Below are positions 1 to 9,004 of a stretch of DNA of 64,000 nucleotides, in pieces. The stretch is taken from contig NZ_CP011104.1 in NCBI RefSeq assembly GCF_001010285.1, positions 4,960,001 through 5,024,000 of the forward strand, given 5' to 3'. Both the position numbers and the translations under genes were made by a program. The stretch is from Photorhabdus thracensis. Lineage in GTDB: Bacteria > Pseudomonadota > Gammaproteobacteria > Enterobacterales > Enterobacteriaceae. Numbering within the stretch: position 1 is the first letter of the stretch; each line of letters starts with the position of its first letter. The notes beneath the pieces were generated by a model that did not search any database, was not told where the DNA came from, and saw only the letters and a list, made by a program, of their open reading frames with translations.

Positions 1-986
1 GGCGGCACGATAAGCGGCACAGCCGAAGTGGCGCCATCGCTGCCGGTATACGAGATCATCATGGGAACATCTATATCGACGGGCATTCTTTCAGCATCGG
101 GATCAAGTACACTATTCAGATGTTGCCTGAACTCAAAAAAGTCCATGGTCTGTGTTCCAGGCACTTTTAATGAACTCAAATCACCTTTTTCATCCAGAAA
201 AGCAATACCCAGATTGATATCGGTATAAGTATGATAACGCTCTTGATCCAGCGGCCTTGAGCGCAGCATCGGGAATTTTTTCAGCGCCTGAGAAACTGCG
301 TAAGTGATTACCTGAAACGGTGTTATCCACTCTTGCTGCCCGGAGTTCTCGGTTAGATGACGAATGGCGTTATCAACCAGCTCAATCGACAGTGGTTTAG
401 CTGCCCAACAAGGTTGCACCGTACCGCTATTCAGCCGTAACGCACGATTAAGGCGCTGCTGATCTTTTGACAGGAAACCAATATTGTCATCTTTGGCATG
501 GCCATTTTCCGGCAATTTGGTTTCGCTGTGCTTCAGGTAGTCATCAATGTGGCTGGGCAATAATGTCCCGTATTTTTCCGCCAGTTGATTAAGAATGTGC
601 GGCTCAATTTGGTGTTCTTGTGCATACAGACGGGTTTTGGGCGGAATACGCGCAGGAGGAGCAGATACCTCAGGAGCAACCTCCACTTTCTCCACACTAA
701 CCGGCAGAGGCGTCAACTCTTCACTAACAGGGGAAGGCTCCGCCAACTCACCGGCGGCTCTGATGACCGCAATAGCCGACCCAACAGGGATAATATCATT
801 TTCCGCAGCCAGCCATTTTTCCAGGATCCCCTCAACATCAGATTCAATGGTAAAAGCGGCCTTATCCGTCTCCATTTCATAAACAGGTTCATCACGCTTG
901 ACATGATCTCCCACCTGCTTAAGTAGCTGGGTGATGACGACTTCAGTGGTTCCTTCTCCCATCGGGGGAATAAGCAACTGTGCCAT
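1..986 (-). CDS. bkdB: Dihydrolipoamide acyltransferase (E2) of branched-chain 2-oxoacid dehydrogenase, 3' end outside window
   Basis: This is the E2 core subunit. It carries acyl groups from E1 on a lipoyl-lysine and transfers them to CoA, giving isovaleryl-CoA-type products. The N-terminus (MAQLLIPPMGEG) is a biotinyl/lipoyl domain with the lipoylation motif ETDKA; the lysine is about residue 42. A Pro/Glu/Val-rich linker follows, then a peripheral-subunit-binding segment around residues 120-160 (KTRLYAQEHQIEP), then the start of the acyltransferase domain with the segment MISYTGSDGATSAVPL. The catalytic His motif lies beyond the window edge. The start ATG at 984-986 follows AAGGAG and lies 9 bp after the E1 stop, so the two genes form an operon. 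In Photorhabdus a bkd operon supplies the branched starter for isopropylstilbene and iso-fatty acids (known for the genus). The symbol rests on memory of that operon; the family call is firm. Confidence 0.88.
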   Translation of the reverse strand, partial: MAQLLIPPMGEGTTEVVITQLLKQVGDHVKRDEPVYEMETDKAAFTIESDVEGILEKWLAAENDIIPVGSAIAVIRAAGELAEPSPVSEELTPLPVSVEKVEVAPEVSAPPARIPPKTRLYAQEHQIEPHILNQLAEKYGTLLPSHIDDYLKHSETKLPENGHAKDDNIGFLSKDQQRLNRALRLNSGTVQPCWAAKPLSIELVDNAIRHLTENSGQQEWITPFQVITYAVSQALKKFPMLRSRPLDQERYHTYTDINLGIAFLDEKGDLSSLKVPGTQTMDFFEFRQHLNSVLDPDAERMPVDIDVPMMISYTGSDGATSAVPLIVP

Positions 987-995
987 AAGTTCTCC

Positions 996-3008
996 TTAGC
1001 TCATTACCGCATATACGGAGGCCAAAATGTCATCCGTGCCGGGCAAAACAGCTTTCTCTAAACAAGGATTAAAAGGAATATGAATATCTTCACGCGTTAC
1101 CAAGCGCGGAGGCGCCAGTAAAGAGAAGAAATTGTCATTCTCATCCAAAAGATCAGCAACAATGGATGCGCCAACACTGGCCGTCCGGGTATCCTCTTGT
1201 ACAACGATAAGCCGCCCGGTTTTGCGTAAAGATTCCGCAATCCGTTGTTTATCCCAAGGTACCAGACTACGTAATTCAATCACTTCAATGTCAATATTGT
1301 TTTTTTCCGCCTGAAGAGCAGCCATAGTCGCAAGTTGAACGGTGTTTCCCCAGGCAACCAGCGTAATATCCTTTCCTGACCTGACGATATTTGCCTGGCC
1401 GAGAGGCACTGGACTCACCTGCCGGCGCTCATGACGCTCTCTCATAAGGTGTTTAGGGATCAGGATCAGACTCGGCATATCCAGACTTAACGCTGTACGG
1501 AACAACCCAATAGTGTCGGCTGGTGTCGTTGGAACAAGAACATTAATACCGGGAATATGCGCTAAGATACCATCCGAGCTCTGGCTGTGCCATATACCGC
1601 CTCCTGGGAGATAAGCACCATAAGGAGCATATATCACCACCGGACAGCGCCATTTCCCCACCGTTCTCCAACTTAAAGTGCCAAGTTGTGACTGTAACTG
1701 GTTGAGGCCCAGCCCAACAAAGTCGATAAATTGCAGTTCAACAATCGGACGCCAGCCACAAGCGGATAAACCAACAGATGAGCCGATAATCGTGGCTTCA
1801 GAAAGGGGAGCATTAATAACGCGATCAGGATAGCGGGTGGATAAGCCACGGGTGAAACCAAAAACACCCCCTTTAGGATCCTCAATATCCTCGCCAAATA
1901 ACAGTACATTCGGATTCTGACTCAATGCTTCGTCTAAAACCTGATTTACCGCTTTAAACTGTGTCTCTTCAGCTTCCATTTCAATATGTACAACAGGAGC
2001 GCTTTCACGATTATACAAATAGGTACTGACACTTGCAGGATCAGGCTCTGCCTCGTGATAAACACGCTCAAATATTTCCATGACATCATCTTTAATGCGC
2101 TCTTTTTGTTCAGTCAACGCCTGTTCAGTAATCGCCCCCTTTTCCTTTAAATAGGCGACATAATTTTCAATAGGATCCTGTAGTGCCTCCAGCTCATCTT
2201 GGGTACGGTACAGTTTGTGAGAATCTGAGTTGGAATGAGAATCTAACCGGTCCACACGACAAACTAAGATGCAAGGTGTTCGCTCAAATCGCGCCTTATT
2301 GAATACCTCCTGTGCAACAGGAAATACAGTTTCCGGCTTGCGGGCATCAACACGGCGGATCAAACATTCGTTAAATATTCCCAATCGATACGGAGCCATC
2401 TTTTCCGTTGATGTACTAATACCCAATTTATTATCGGAAACCACAAAGACTACTGGCAAACGCCTTTCAACCGCAAAGCTGACTGCTTCATAAAATTCTC
2501 CCTGCCGGGTTGCCGCATCGCCGACACCACACACAACAAGCCCATTTTTATTGTCCAATACGCTTGCCCAAGCGGCTCCTGTCGCAGGAATACATTGGGT
2601 TCCGGTTAAGCTGACTACCGAGAAGATATTATGCTCTTTGGAGCAAAAATGATTCGACATGGTTCGGCCAGCTGAGTGAGAAGTGGCCTTGCCCATCAGT
2701 TCCCTTGTCATTTCAACAATAGACATACCACGCGCTAATACTAATGCCCGATCACGATAGTAAGGAACCAACACATCATTCTTTTCCATAAGCTGTGGCA
2801 ACACTGCCAGCCCTTCATGTCCAGCAGCCGACACATGAAACCAAGCTCTGCCTTGTCGGGTAACTAACGCACTACGATTATCAAATTCCCGTGACAGCAG
2901 CATGTCATAAAGTAACTTTTGCTCATCCAAACAATTATCCATTGAAGGGCTGTGTTCCTTAAGAGGTACTTCATTGATCTGTACGTCTATCACTCTCTTT
3001 TTCCTCAC
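996..3008 (-). CDS. bkdA: Fused E1 alpha/beta subunit of branched-chain 2-oxoacid dehydrogenase
   Basis: This protein decarboxylates branched-chain 2-oxoacids with thiamine diphosphate and acylates the lipoyl group of E2. It is a natural alpha-beta fusion. Residues about 20-330 form the E1-alpha half, with the ThDP signature GVGDAATRQGEFYEA and a downstream VSDN. Residues about 340-670 form the E1-beta half, with LLFGEDIEDPKGGVFGFTRG, INAPLSEATIIG and the C-terminal VVQEDTRTASVGASI. The length of 670 aa fits fused E1 proteins. The open frame begins at a GTG (3006-3008), but AGGA lies about 8 bases before another GTG at 2991-2993, which may be the true start. It is first in an operon with the E2 gene; no E3 is seen here, so the shared housekeeping lipoamide dehydrogenase probably serves. 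Confidence 0.88.
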   Translation of the reverse strand: MRKKRVIDVQINEVPLKEHSPSMDNCLDEQKLLYDMLLSREFDNRSALVTRQGRAWFHVSAAGHEGLAVLPQLMEKNDVLVPYYRDRALVLARGMSIVEMTRELMGKATSHSAGRTMSNHFCSKEHNIFSVVSLTGTQCIPATGAAWASVLDNKNGLVVCGVGDAATRQGEFYEAVSFAVERRLPVVFVVSDNKLGISTSTEKMAPYRLGIFNECLIRRVDARKPETVFPVAQEVFNKARFERTPCILVCRVDRLDSHSNSDSHKLYRTQDELEALQDPIENYVAYLKEKGAITEQALTEQKERIKDDVMEIFERVYHEAEPDPASVSTYLYNRESAPVVHIEMEAEETQFKAVNQVLDEALSQNPNVLLFGEDIEDPKGGVFGFTRGLSTRYPDRVINAPLSEATIIGSSVGLSACGWRPIVELQFIDFVGLGLNQLQSQLGTLSWRTVGKWRCPVVIYAPYGAYLPGGGIWHSQSSDGILAHIPGINVLVPTTPADTIGLFRTALSLDMPSLILIPKHLMRERHERRQVSPVPLGQANIVRSGKDITLVAWGNTVQLATMAALQAEKNNIDIEVIELRSLVPWDKQRIAESLRKTGRLIVVQEDTRTASVGASIVADLLDENDNFFSLLAPPRLVTREDIHIPFNPCLEKAVLPGTDDILASVYAVMS

Positions 3009-3050
3009 AAATAGTTAACGTGGTAGTTGTCGTTATTGCGCCTAATGCCT

Positions 3051-3137
3051 GATAAAGAAGCAAACACGGGGTAGTCCCCTGTCGTAACTGCCTGAGAGAC
3101 TATCGATCCCGATAAAGAAGTGAACACGGGTAATCCC
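3051..3137. repeat. Two imperfect 27-28 bp direct repeats in the bkd leader
   Basis: A unit beginning GATAAAGAAG and containing AACACGGG occurs at 3051-3078 and again at 3111-3137, exactly 60 bp apart. Each copy carries a small inverted core (GGGG-TAGT-CCCC in one, CGGG-TAAT-CCCG in the other), so the stem is kept although its bases differ. The repeats lie upstream of the E1 start on its 5' side. An 85-codon minus-strand frame (3042-3299) crosses both repeats but has no recognisable protein family or good ribosome site. I read this as a transcribed leader or a dispersed repeat, not as a proven gene. Confidence 0.5.
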
Positions 3138-3299
3138 GCCACATGGATTACATAAAGATGGCGATATACGGTCACAATTCTTAATAACGTTTATGCGCCT
3201 GACGTGGTGGGCAAAATTATCTCCATTACCATGAATAGCTTTGATTGTCGCGGTGTTTCCCGAATTTTGAGCATTGTCCTGAACACAATGTGACGCCAT

Positions 3300-4271
3300 T
3301 TAAAAAACTCCAACCGTTGAACAATAGCCATCGCTAAAAGCGGAGCCAATAAACACCGGCATTTCCATGATTACGTTACGATTAAAAAACAGGTTTTTAC
3401 CTATGCCTTTGAATCCTACAATGGTTAAGATACTGGAACCATTCATTACTTTGCTAAATTATTTTAGTGATCAGATTTCCCCGACAAACCATTCATTAGA
3501 TATTTTTATGCTTAACCAAGGCATGACTCCAATAATAGCATCTATTATATCAATCGAACTTAAGACTTTATGCTCACATCAAAACTCATTCTATTCTGTG
3601 ATGAATGTCAATAATAACCTCACTGTATCGAGTAACACATTAAATTGAGTTGATAAAATCACACAGTATTAATATTAATAACGATATTTTACAAAAATTT
3701 ATCTTATTATCTCCTATGTTTTATCATAAAAGAATCTGTCGTAATGAGGGAGTGATCACAAAAAGGAGCTGATATAAATAACATTTCATAATTTTGCTAC
3801 ACATGGCCTTCTTCAACCCATTGTTATATATAGAATTATGAGTAGTATAAGATGTAGCACTATTTTGGAATCTTATTTATATAACCACATGATTAAATTA
3901 AATTTATTACATCTCACCCAGTTGACATCATAGTGCAATAAATAGCATATCAATATATAAAAACATATTCCTCAACTATTTGAATATACTATCAATCATT
4001 TAAATATTAAATTTAGAAAATAATAAGATAAAATATAATTTCCGTAAGGTTTATTTAAATAAATTTATATCTATGACAGATATAGATTATTACTATAATA
4101 ATAGAACCAAATACCTCTCTCTTCATTCTATAGCAAATAGAACCACGACGTGATTAATTCATACAGTTATTTACACTTCAGATATTTTTTCCTATTCTTT
4201 TCTTCTACTGGTGCTTCCAACCTTTTTTCAGGTTATAAAACCTTTTGTTGTCCTGTTTGTCTCGTCCGGCG
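3300..4271. other. A+T-rich spacer without a convincing gene
   Basis: About 1 kb of strongly A+T-rich sequence lies between the bkd leader and the AraC remnant. A 93-codon plus-strand frame (3367-3648) is open, but it has no recognised domain, signal peptide or ribosome site, so I do not call it. The stretch from 3650 to 4200 has stops in all frames. It probably contains the bkd promoter near its left end, but no site can be singled out. Confidence 0.5.
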
Positions 4272-4490
4272 TTACATTTTTAGCTGACTGCTTGAAGCTG
4301 CTCCCGGCGTTCTCCCCGTCAGACGATGAAACATGGCGATAAAGGCAGAAGCGCTGCTGTAGCCCATCTCAAAAGCCACACTTTCCACTTTTTCCCCTTG
4401 TTCCAATAACTGCATTGCCCTGACGATCTTCAGACGTTGACGCCATTCGTTAAGTGGCATACCAAGCGCTTCCTGGCTTCTCAGCTTGGT
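4272..4490 (-). pseudogene. C-terminal remnant of an AraC-family regulator
   Basis: Only the second half of an AraC/XylS helix-turn-helix domain is left: a helix around MPLNEWRQRLKIVRAMQLL, then the second HTH with VAFEMGYSSASAFIAMFHRLTGRTP, ending SSSQLKM. A complete regulator of this family would be about 250-300 aa; here about 60 residues are open and similarity fades upstream of 4490. The gene therefore lost its ligand-binding domain and first HTH. It abuts a plus-strand transporter remnant, which suggests that one deletion removed the middle of a divergent regulator-transporter pair. Confidence 0.75.
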
Positions 4491-4594
4491 GTACTTTCCT
4501 TTATGACACCGGTATCCTCCTCATTCTCACTGGCATCATTATTGTCAGCAGCTACCCGTGGTTCAGAAAAATGGTACGGCGTCCCCGGCCATAG
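4480..4594 (+). pseudogene. C-terminal remnant of an MFS-type transporter
   Basis: A plus-strand frame ending at TAG 4592-4594 reads as a last transmembrane helix followed by a basic tail (GILLILTGIIIVSSYPWF, then RKMVRRPRP). This is the usual C-terminus of a drug-efflux MFS protein. Nothing upstream in this frame looks like the rest of such a transporter; instead the sequence runs directly into the AraC remnant on the other strand. Divergent AraC-MFS pairs are common, so both pieces fit one deletion event. The family assignment rests on one helix only. Confidence 0.45.
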
Positions 4595-4697
4595 GCTTCA
4601 GGAAGGCGGCAAACATATTAGGGACCCCTTAATATCGTCAGCGCTCATTGAAAGAGTGAGAGTATGTTAACGCGACCCAAATACACTTGATTAATAT

Positions 4698-4720
4698 CTT
4701 AAAGCCCAAAGGGCTTTAAG
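4698..4720. other. Left-end subterminal hairpin of the TnpB element
   Basis: CTTAAAGCCC at 4698-4707 is followed by an AAA loop and the perfect complement GGGCTTTAAG at 4711-4720. Such imperfect or perfect palindromes near the left end are the TnpA recognition structures of IS200/IS605 elements. It lies about 90 bp before tnpB. Confidence 0.65.
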
Positions 4721-4807
4721 GCGGGCTACTGCGACGTCTCCTGACTGAATTGATATCTGCCGGTAAAACAGGCTAAAATGAATGCACTTTATCAATGAGT
4801 GTTGAAT

Positions 4808-5977
4808 ATGTTAAGAGCGACCAAAGTCCGCCTCTACCCCACACCCGAACAGGCCGAGTATCTTAATGGCCAGTTCGGTGCGGTCCGTTTTGCGTACAAC
4901 AAGGCGCTGCACATTAAAAAGCAGGCTTACAAACGTCACGGCGTGAGTTTAAATCCGCGCAAAGACCTCAAACCGCTCCTGGCGGTCGCGAAGAAATCCC
5001 GCAAGTACGCCTGGCTCAAGGCATATGATGCTATCGCGTTACAGCAGGCGGTGCTCAATCTGCATACTGCGTTTGATAATTTCTTCAATCCGAAGTTGCG
5101 CGCCCAATTTCCCACGTTCAAACGCAAACAGGGCAAGCAATCGAGCTATCACTGTGTTGGGGTGAAAGTGCTGGAGGGTGCGGTGAAGCTCCCGAAATTG
5201 TCACCGATAAAGGCGCTCATACACCGAGAAATTGAAGGGGAAGTGAAGAGCATTACGCTGTCCCGAACCGCCACGGGAAAATATTTCGCCGCTATCCTGT
5301 GTGACGATGGAAAAGATGCGCGGGAAAAGCCGGGCGTTATCACCCGCGTGACCGGTTGCGATATGGGTTTGTCCCACTATCTTATCGAGTCGAATGGGGA
5401 GAAGGTCAATAACCCGCGTCACCTTATCAACGCCACCCGTAACCTGCGTCGAAAGCAGAAATCGCTGTCCCGCAAACAAAAGGGCAGTGCTAACCGCGGC
5501 AAGGCCCGATTACGTCTGGCGGCAGTCCATGAGCGGGTAGCCAATGCCCGCGCCGATTTTCAACACAAACTCTCTCGGACAATGGTTGACGAAAACCAAG
5601 CGCTCATTGTTGAGACACTAAAATCGGCCAACATGATGAAGAATCACCGCATTGCTCGCGCTATCGGGGATGCGGGCTGGCATGGTTTCATCAAGAAACG
5701 GGAATACAAAGCCGCAGCAGCGGGCGTCCATCTGGTCAAACGGGATCAGTGGTTCGGCAGTTCGAAAACCTGTCATTGCTGCGGTCACAAAATGCCGGAA
5801 ATGCCGCTGCATAAGCGGCTCTGGCAATGCCCTTTCTGTCGAGTCGAACATGATCGCGATATCAATGCGGCGCTCAACATCCAGCGCAAGGGCATAACAG
5901 CATTACAGGCGGCGGGACTCGTCGTTTCTGCCCACGGAGGCCAGTGTAAATCCGTCATAAAGACGGTTGCGGCCTGA
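4808..5977 (+). CDS. tnpB: TnpB RNA-guided nuclease (IS605 OrfB family)
   Basis: TnpB proteins are RNA-guided DNA nucleases related to Cas12. The N-terminus (MLRATKVRLYPTPEQAEYL) is the OrfB helix-turn-helix. The RuvC fold is complete: first Asp in GCDMGLSHYL, Glu in IVETLKSANM, and the last Asp in EHDRDINAALNI. A four-cysteine zinc finger (CHCCG and CPFC) sits between the last two. Length is about 389 aa, normal for the family. A GTG at 4799 would add three residues; I prefer ATG 4808, which matches the usual family start MLRATK. No partner tnpA is present. The catalytic residues are intact, so the nuclease may be active. TnpB guide (omega) RNAs come from the 3' end of the gene and the right end of the element, so the sequence ending near 6011 is the expected source. 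Confidence 0.9.
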   Translation: MLRATKVRLYPTPEQAEYLNGQFGAVRFAYNKALHIKKQAYKRHGVSLNPRKDLKPLLAVAKKSRKYAWLKAYDAIALQQAVLNLHTAFDNFFNPKLRAQFPTFKRKQGKQSSYHCVGVKVLEGAVKLPKLSPIKALIHREIEGEVKSITLSRTATGKYFAAILCDDGKDAREKPGVITRVTGCDMGLSHYLIESNGEKVNNPRHLINATRNLRRKQKSLSRKQKGSANRGKARLRLAAVHERVANARADFQHKLSRTMVDENQALIVETLKSANMMKNHRIARAIGDAGWHGFIKKREYKAAAAGVHLVKRDQWFGSSKTCHCCGHKMPEMPLHKRLWQCPFCRVEHDRDINAALNIQRKGITALQAAGLVVSAHGGQCKSVIKTVAA

Positions 5978-5988
5978 GAAGTGGGAAG

Positions 5989-6011
5989 CCTCGCCGTTTT
6001 TTACGGCGGGG
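5989..6011. other. Right-end hairpin of the TnpB element, candidate omegaRNA region
   Basis: CCTCGCCGT at 5989-5997 pairs with ACGGCGGGG at 6003-6011 (one G-T wobble) across a T-rich loop, 12 bp after the tnpB stop. By analogy with characterised IS605-family elements, this end holds the right-end recognition hairpin and the scaffold of the guide RNA, with the guide taken from the flanking DNA just beyond. RNA production is inferred, not seen. Confidence 0.5.
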
Positions 6012-6083
6012 AGCAGTCACCCTGAAAACCAGTTTGATGATGTAATAAAGCACAATAACTAATATCCCAAAGGGTAGAGTACC

Positions 6084-7493
6084 ATGAAAAACCTTTACTA
6101 TCTGATTATCGCGCCAGGATTAATATTTTCAGCCTCTTCCCTTGCATCGCCTGCTAATAGCATCGAAGCACGCCTCGATGCACTCGAACAGCGACTACAA
6201 CAAGCAGAACAACGAGCCGCTCAAGCGGAAGCACGGGCTACAGCCGCTGAGCAACGCGCACAGCGACTGGAACAGCACGCTATCGAAACCAAACAACAGA
6301 CCACACAAGTAGCACAAAGCACGACTTCTTCGCTGGAAAATAGTGCCTCATCACCCAGTAATTTGAAACTGAATGATTTTGGCGATCTAAAACTGTACGG
6401 TGATGTAGAATTCAATCTCGACGGCACCAGCCGAAGCGGTCAGCTTACTTCACTTAAAACCAGCGATAATAAAGACTGGAAACCTGGCGATAAAGAACGT
6501 TGGAATATTAATGGCCGCATCTTGATTGGACTGGACGGCTACCGTCGCAATCAGAACGGCGACTTTGCGGGTTTCAGTGTGCAACCATTGGCAGACATGA
6601 CCGGCAAAATGAATCTCGACGACGCCGCTTTCTTCTTCGGTAACGAGAAAAACTGGCAGGCCAAAATTGGGCGTTTCGAAGCCTACGATATGTTTCCACT
6701 CAACCAGGACACCTTTATTCAATATTCTGGTAATACCGCCAACGATTTGTATGCCGATGGTTTCGGTTATATCTACATGATGAAAGAAGGACGTGGCCGC
6801 AGTAACAACGGCGGTAACCTGATGTTAAGCAAATACGCCGGCAACTGGTATTTCGAACTCAACACGCTGCTCGAAGATGGCACTTCGCTATTCCAGGATA
6901 AAACCTACCATGGCAATACACTGGATAATAAGAAAAATGTGGCTTATCTGCGCCCAGTGGCGGCCTGGAAAAAAGACCAATTTAGAGCAGCAATAGCGAT
7001 GGAGAGTAATGTGGTCAACAACGCTTACGGCTACCAGAATGCCCAAGGGCAATGGATTGATCAATCCAAACGCAATGGCTACGGCATGACACTGAGTTGG
7101 AACAGTCTGGCAACCAACCCAGATGATGGCATTGTCGCCAACCTGAACACCGCCTATCTGGATGCCTCAGGCGAACAGAACTTCACCGCCGGAATCAATG
7201 TAACTTGGCATCGCTTCGAACTAGGCTATATCTATGCCCACAACAATATCGAAACGTTCAATACCGACGATATGACCGCACGTATCGATCACCCATTCAG
7301 TGAACCGGGTAAATACGATATAAATACCATCCATATGTCATATCTGATTCCTGACCTCATGAATATGCAGAATTTTAATCTCTATCTTGGCGCCTATGTC
7401 TCTATGCTGGAGGCCGATGCTAACAATAAAATTGCCAACAGTAATAATGACCGGCGCTACGGCGCACGCGCCAGATTTAAATATCTCTTCTGA
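6084..7493 (+). CDS. RafY-like carbohydrate outer-membrane porin
   Basis: This is an outer-membrane glycoporin expected to pass oligosaccharides. A signal peptide (MKNLYYLIIAPGLIFSASSLAS) leads into an Ala/Glu/Gln-rich coiled coil (residues about 27-75), as in ScrY/RafY porins. A beta-barrel follows: it starts at LYGDVEFNLDG, has alternating aromatic strands throughout, and ends in the C-terminal aromatic signature ARFKYLF that the Bam machinery recognises. The length of 469 aa is normal for RafY-type porins. The ribosome site AAGGGTAGAG precedes ATG 6084. It lies just after the TnpB element with no sugar transporter or hydrolase next to it, so the substrate is unknown. Either the element separated it from partners or it is an orphan gene. 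Confidence 0.85.
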   Translation: MKNLYYLIIAPGLIFSASSLASPANSIEARLDALEQRLQQAEQRAAQAEARATAAEQRAQRLEQHAIETKQQTTQVAQSTTSSLENSASSPSNLKLNDFGDLKLYGDVEFNLDGTSRSGQLTSLKTSDNKDWKPGDKERWNINGRILIGLDGYRRNQNGDFAGFSVQPLADMTGKMNLDDAAFFFGNEKNWQAKIGRFEAYDMFPLNQDTFIQYSGNTANDLYADGFGYIYMMKEGRGRSNNGGNLMLSKYAGNWYFELNTLLEDGTSLFQDKTYHGNTLDNKKNVAYLRPVAAWKKDQFRAAIAMESNVVNNAYGYQNAQGQWIDQSKRNGYGMTLSWNSLATNPDDGIVANLNTAYLDASGEQNFTAGINVTWHRFELGYIYAHNNIETFNTDDMTARIDHPFSEPGKYDINTIHMSYLIPDLMNMQNFNLYLGAYVSMLEADANNKIANSNNDRRYGARARFKYLF

Positions 7494-9004
7494 TGCAGGT
7501 TAATTGATTTTCGTTGTACCTTACCCACAGCGATATTTTTGCTTACTAGTAAGGGCATGGATATAATCGCCCACGCGGCAGTTAACCCCTCTGCAACACA
7601 CTCTGCTATCAAACACCCTCTATCGACATCAATGACGAAATTAGAGGGCTGTATGAATTTATAATAGCTGACGCATTGGAATATAAAGGCAGAGTGAAAA
7701 GGTTTGCGTCCGAAAACAAGAATCTAATATTACAGCCGTAAAAACCCAAAATCCGTGTTTTTTCTGATGTTCATGACGCAAAAAGATCGCATGGTTTGAA
7801 GCTTTCCTATGAACATTGCTTTTGTTGAAAAGAGGAAATATGGCTTTAGTACTAAACATAAATTAATTAATTTATTTAACAAATAATAATTATAGATCCT
7901 GAAAAACCATCGGTATTTTCTGAACGTTCAACATCATTACCCTAATTCTTATTATAATATCCATACTTATATTATGGGATATAGCCCACTTTTGATCTAC
8001 ACTGAGTACCAGAAGTAGAATTAAGATTATCTAAAACCCACAAAATAGATAAATATTTAATAAGTACTCGTATCGTTCCTACAAGAATAATCAGACAAAG
8101 ATCGTATTAATAAAAGATTAGCACGAGAAGTTAAATCCACGTTTTCTTCCGAAGATAGTAAGAATTGATGGATATTTGAAAAATTGGCAATCTATTTATA
8201 TTCAAACAATATAAATGGCAGAATTTTATTACTGACAAGCCTTTACTAACTAAACTGGCACTAGATAGTCCATTAATTTCTTGAGTTGATGATATACCAG
8301 ATTTAAAATCAATTAAAAATAATATAATATTCTAACACCCCTTTATATGTAAATTTTTTTTGCCAAATAAAAAATAAAAACCCAAGTTGACATTGTATAC
8401 TCTGCGATCTATTTTCTAATTAAATTTTAGTGAAAATATTTTTATTGTTAGACGATTTATGTGATTGGCGGAAGCTACAGTGAAGGCGTTGCTCCCATTA
8501 AAAAAGGGTTAAAACAATGACGTTTGACAATGGGTTAGAATTCGCGAGTCATGCAATGATCAGCGAAGAACTTAGATACAAAAATTGACTTTGCTAATCC
8601 TTATGCGCTGCCAGCTAAGGATGATAAAGGAAAGATGGATGTCAAAGTATTGTCGGAGGATGCTATTGGGGTCATTAACTCACTCAAAAAACGGTTGTTA
8701 TAATATAGTAGGTTTGTCTAATGGCCTATTTACTTAAAATTATCTCTCTCATTTATCTAACAATATTCTTTACTATCTGATTTGTCAGAAATTGATTGAC
8801 TTAGTAGATCGACCAAAAAGCATGACAATGTTGTTACACTTACTATGCGAAACCTCAATATTCTTATTTATAGGTGTTTTTTCAAATCATAAAATATAAC
8901 TAAATAATTTTTTGATTTAACTAGTATTAACTGGATTTTCCTAAGATATCGTAATTAATTTAATACGATGTCATTGTAGTTCACCCTAATAAAGAGATAT
9001 TACA
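7494..9004. other. A+T-rich decayed spacer before the glb cluster
   Basis: About 1.5 kb has no intact gene. A 66-codon minus-strand frame at 7659-7859 shows no recognisable motif and is not called. The only protein-like trace is an IS30-type transposase scrap at 8474-8703 (listed separately). The promoter of glbB should lie in the last 150 bp, but the sequence there is so A+T-rich that several -10-like hexamers occur and none stands out. A modest ribosome site (AAAGAGA) lies before glbB. Confidence 0.5.
8474..8703 (+). pseudogene. Degenerate IS30-family transposase remnant
   Basis: Broken frames read like the catalytic core of IS30 transposases. First comes a piece ATVKALLPLKKG, then after a frameshift MTFDNGLEFASHAMISEEL (the TFDNGxEFAxH signature around the second catalytic Asp), then after a stop and another shift IDFANPYALPAKD (the family has IDFYFAHPYS-like sequence). 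The final segment, up to a TAA at 8701-8703, does not match IS30 and may be the sequence it inserted into. The element is clearly dead and lacks the third catalytic residue and the ends. Confidence 0.6.

Larger units (their letters stand above)
4698..6020 (+). mobile_element. IS200/IS605-superfamily element carrying only tnpB
   Basis: The element contains a tnpB-like gene flanked by subterminal hairpins: a perfect one on the left (4698-4720) and a strong G+C-rich one on the right (5989-6011). No Y1 transposase (tnpA) is present, so it is of the IS1341/TnpB-only type and would need TnpA supplied from elsewhere to move. Exact ends are not defined, because these elements lack terminal inverted repeats and target duplications. 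It lies in a zone of decayed genes (AraC/MFS remnants on the left). Confidence 0.75.

Noticed and set aside
585..926. 113-codon and 95-codon plus-strand frames
   Set aside because: They lie wholly inside the antisense strand of the well-supported E2 gene and have no family signal.
3042..3299. 85-codon minus-strand frame in the bkd leader
   Set aside because: Its period-20 repeats come from the DNA repeats; no good ribosome site or family. Kept only as a repeat feature.
3367..3648. 93-codon plus-strand frame
   Set aside because: A+T-rich with no ribosome site, domain or signal peptide; likely chance.
4437..4670. 77-codon plus-strand frame over the AraC/MFS scar
   Set aside because: The reading frame is not the one with the transporter-like helix; it is a chance frame over the scar.
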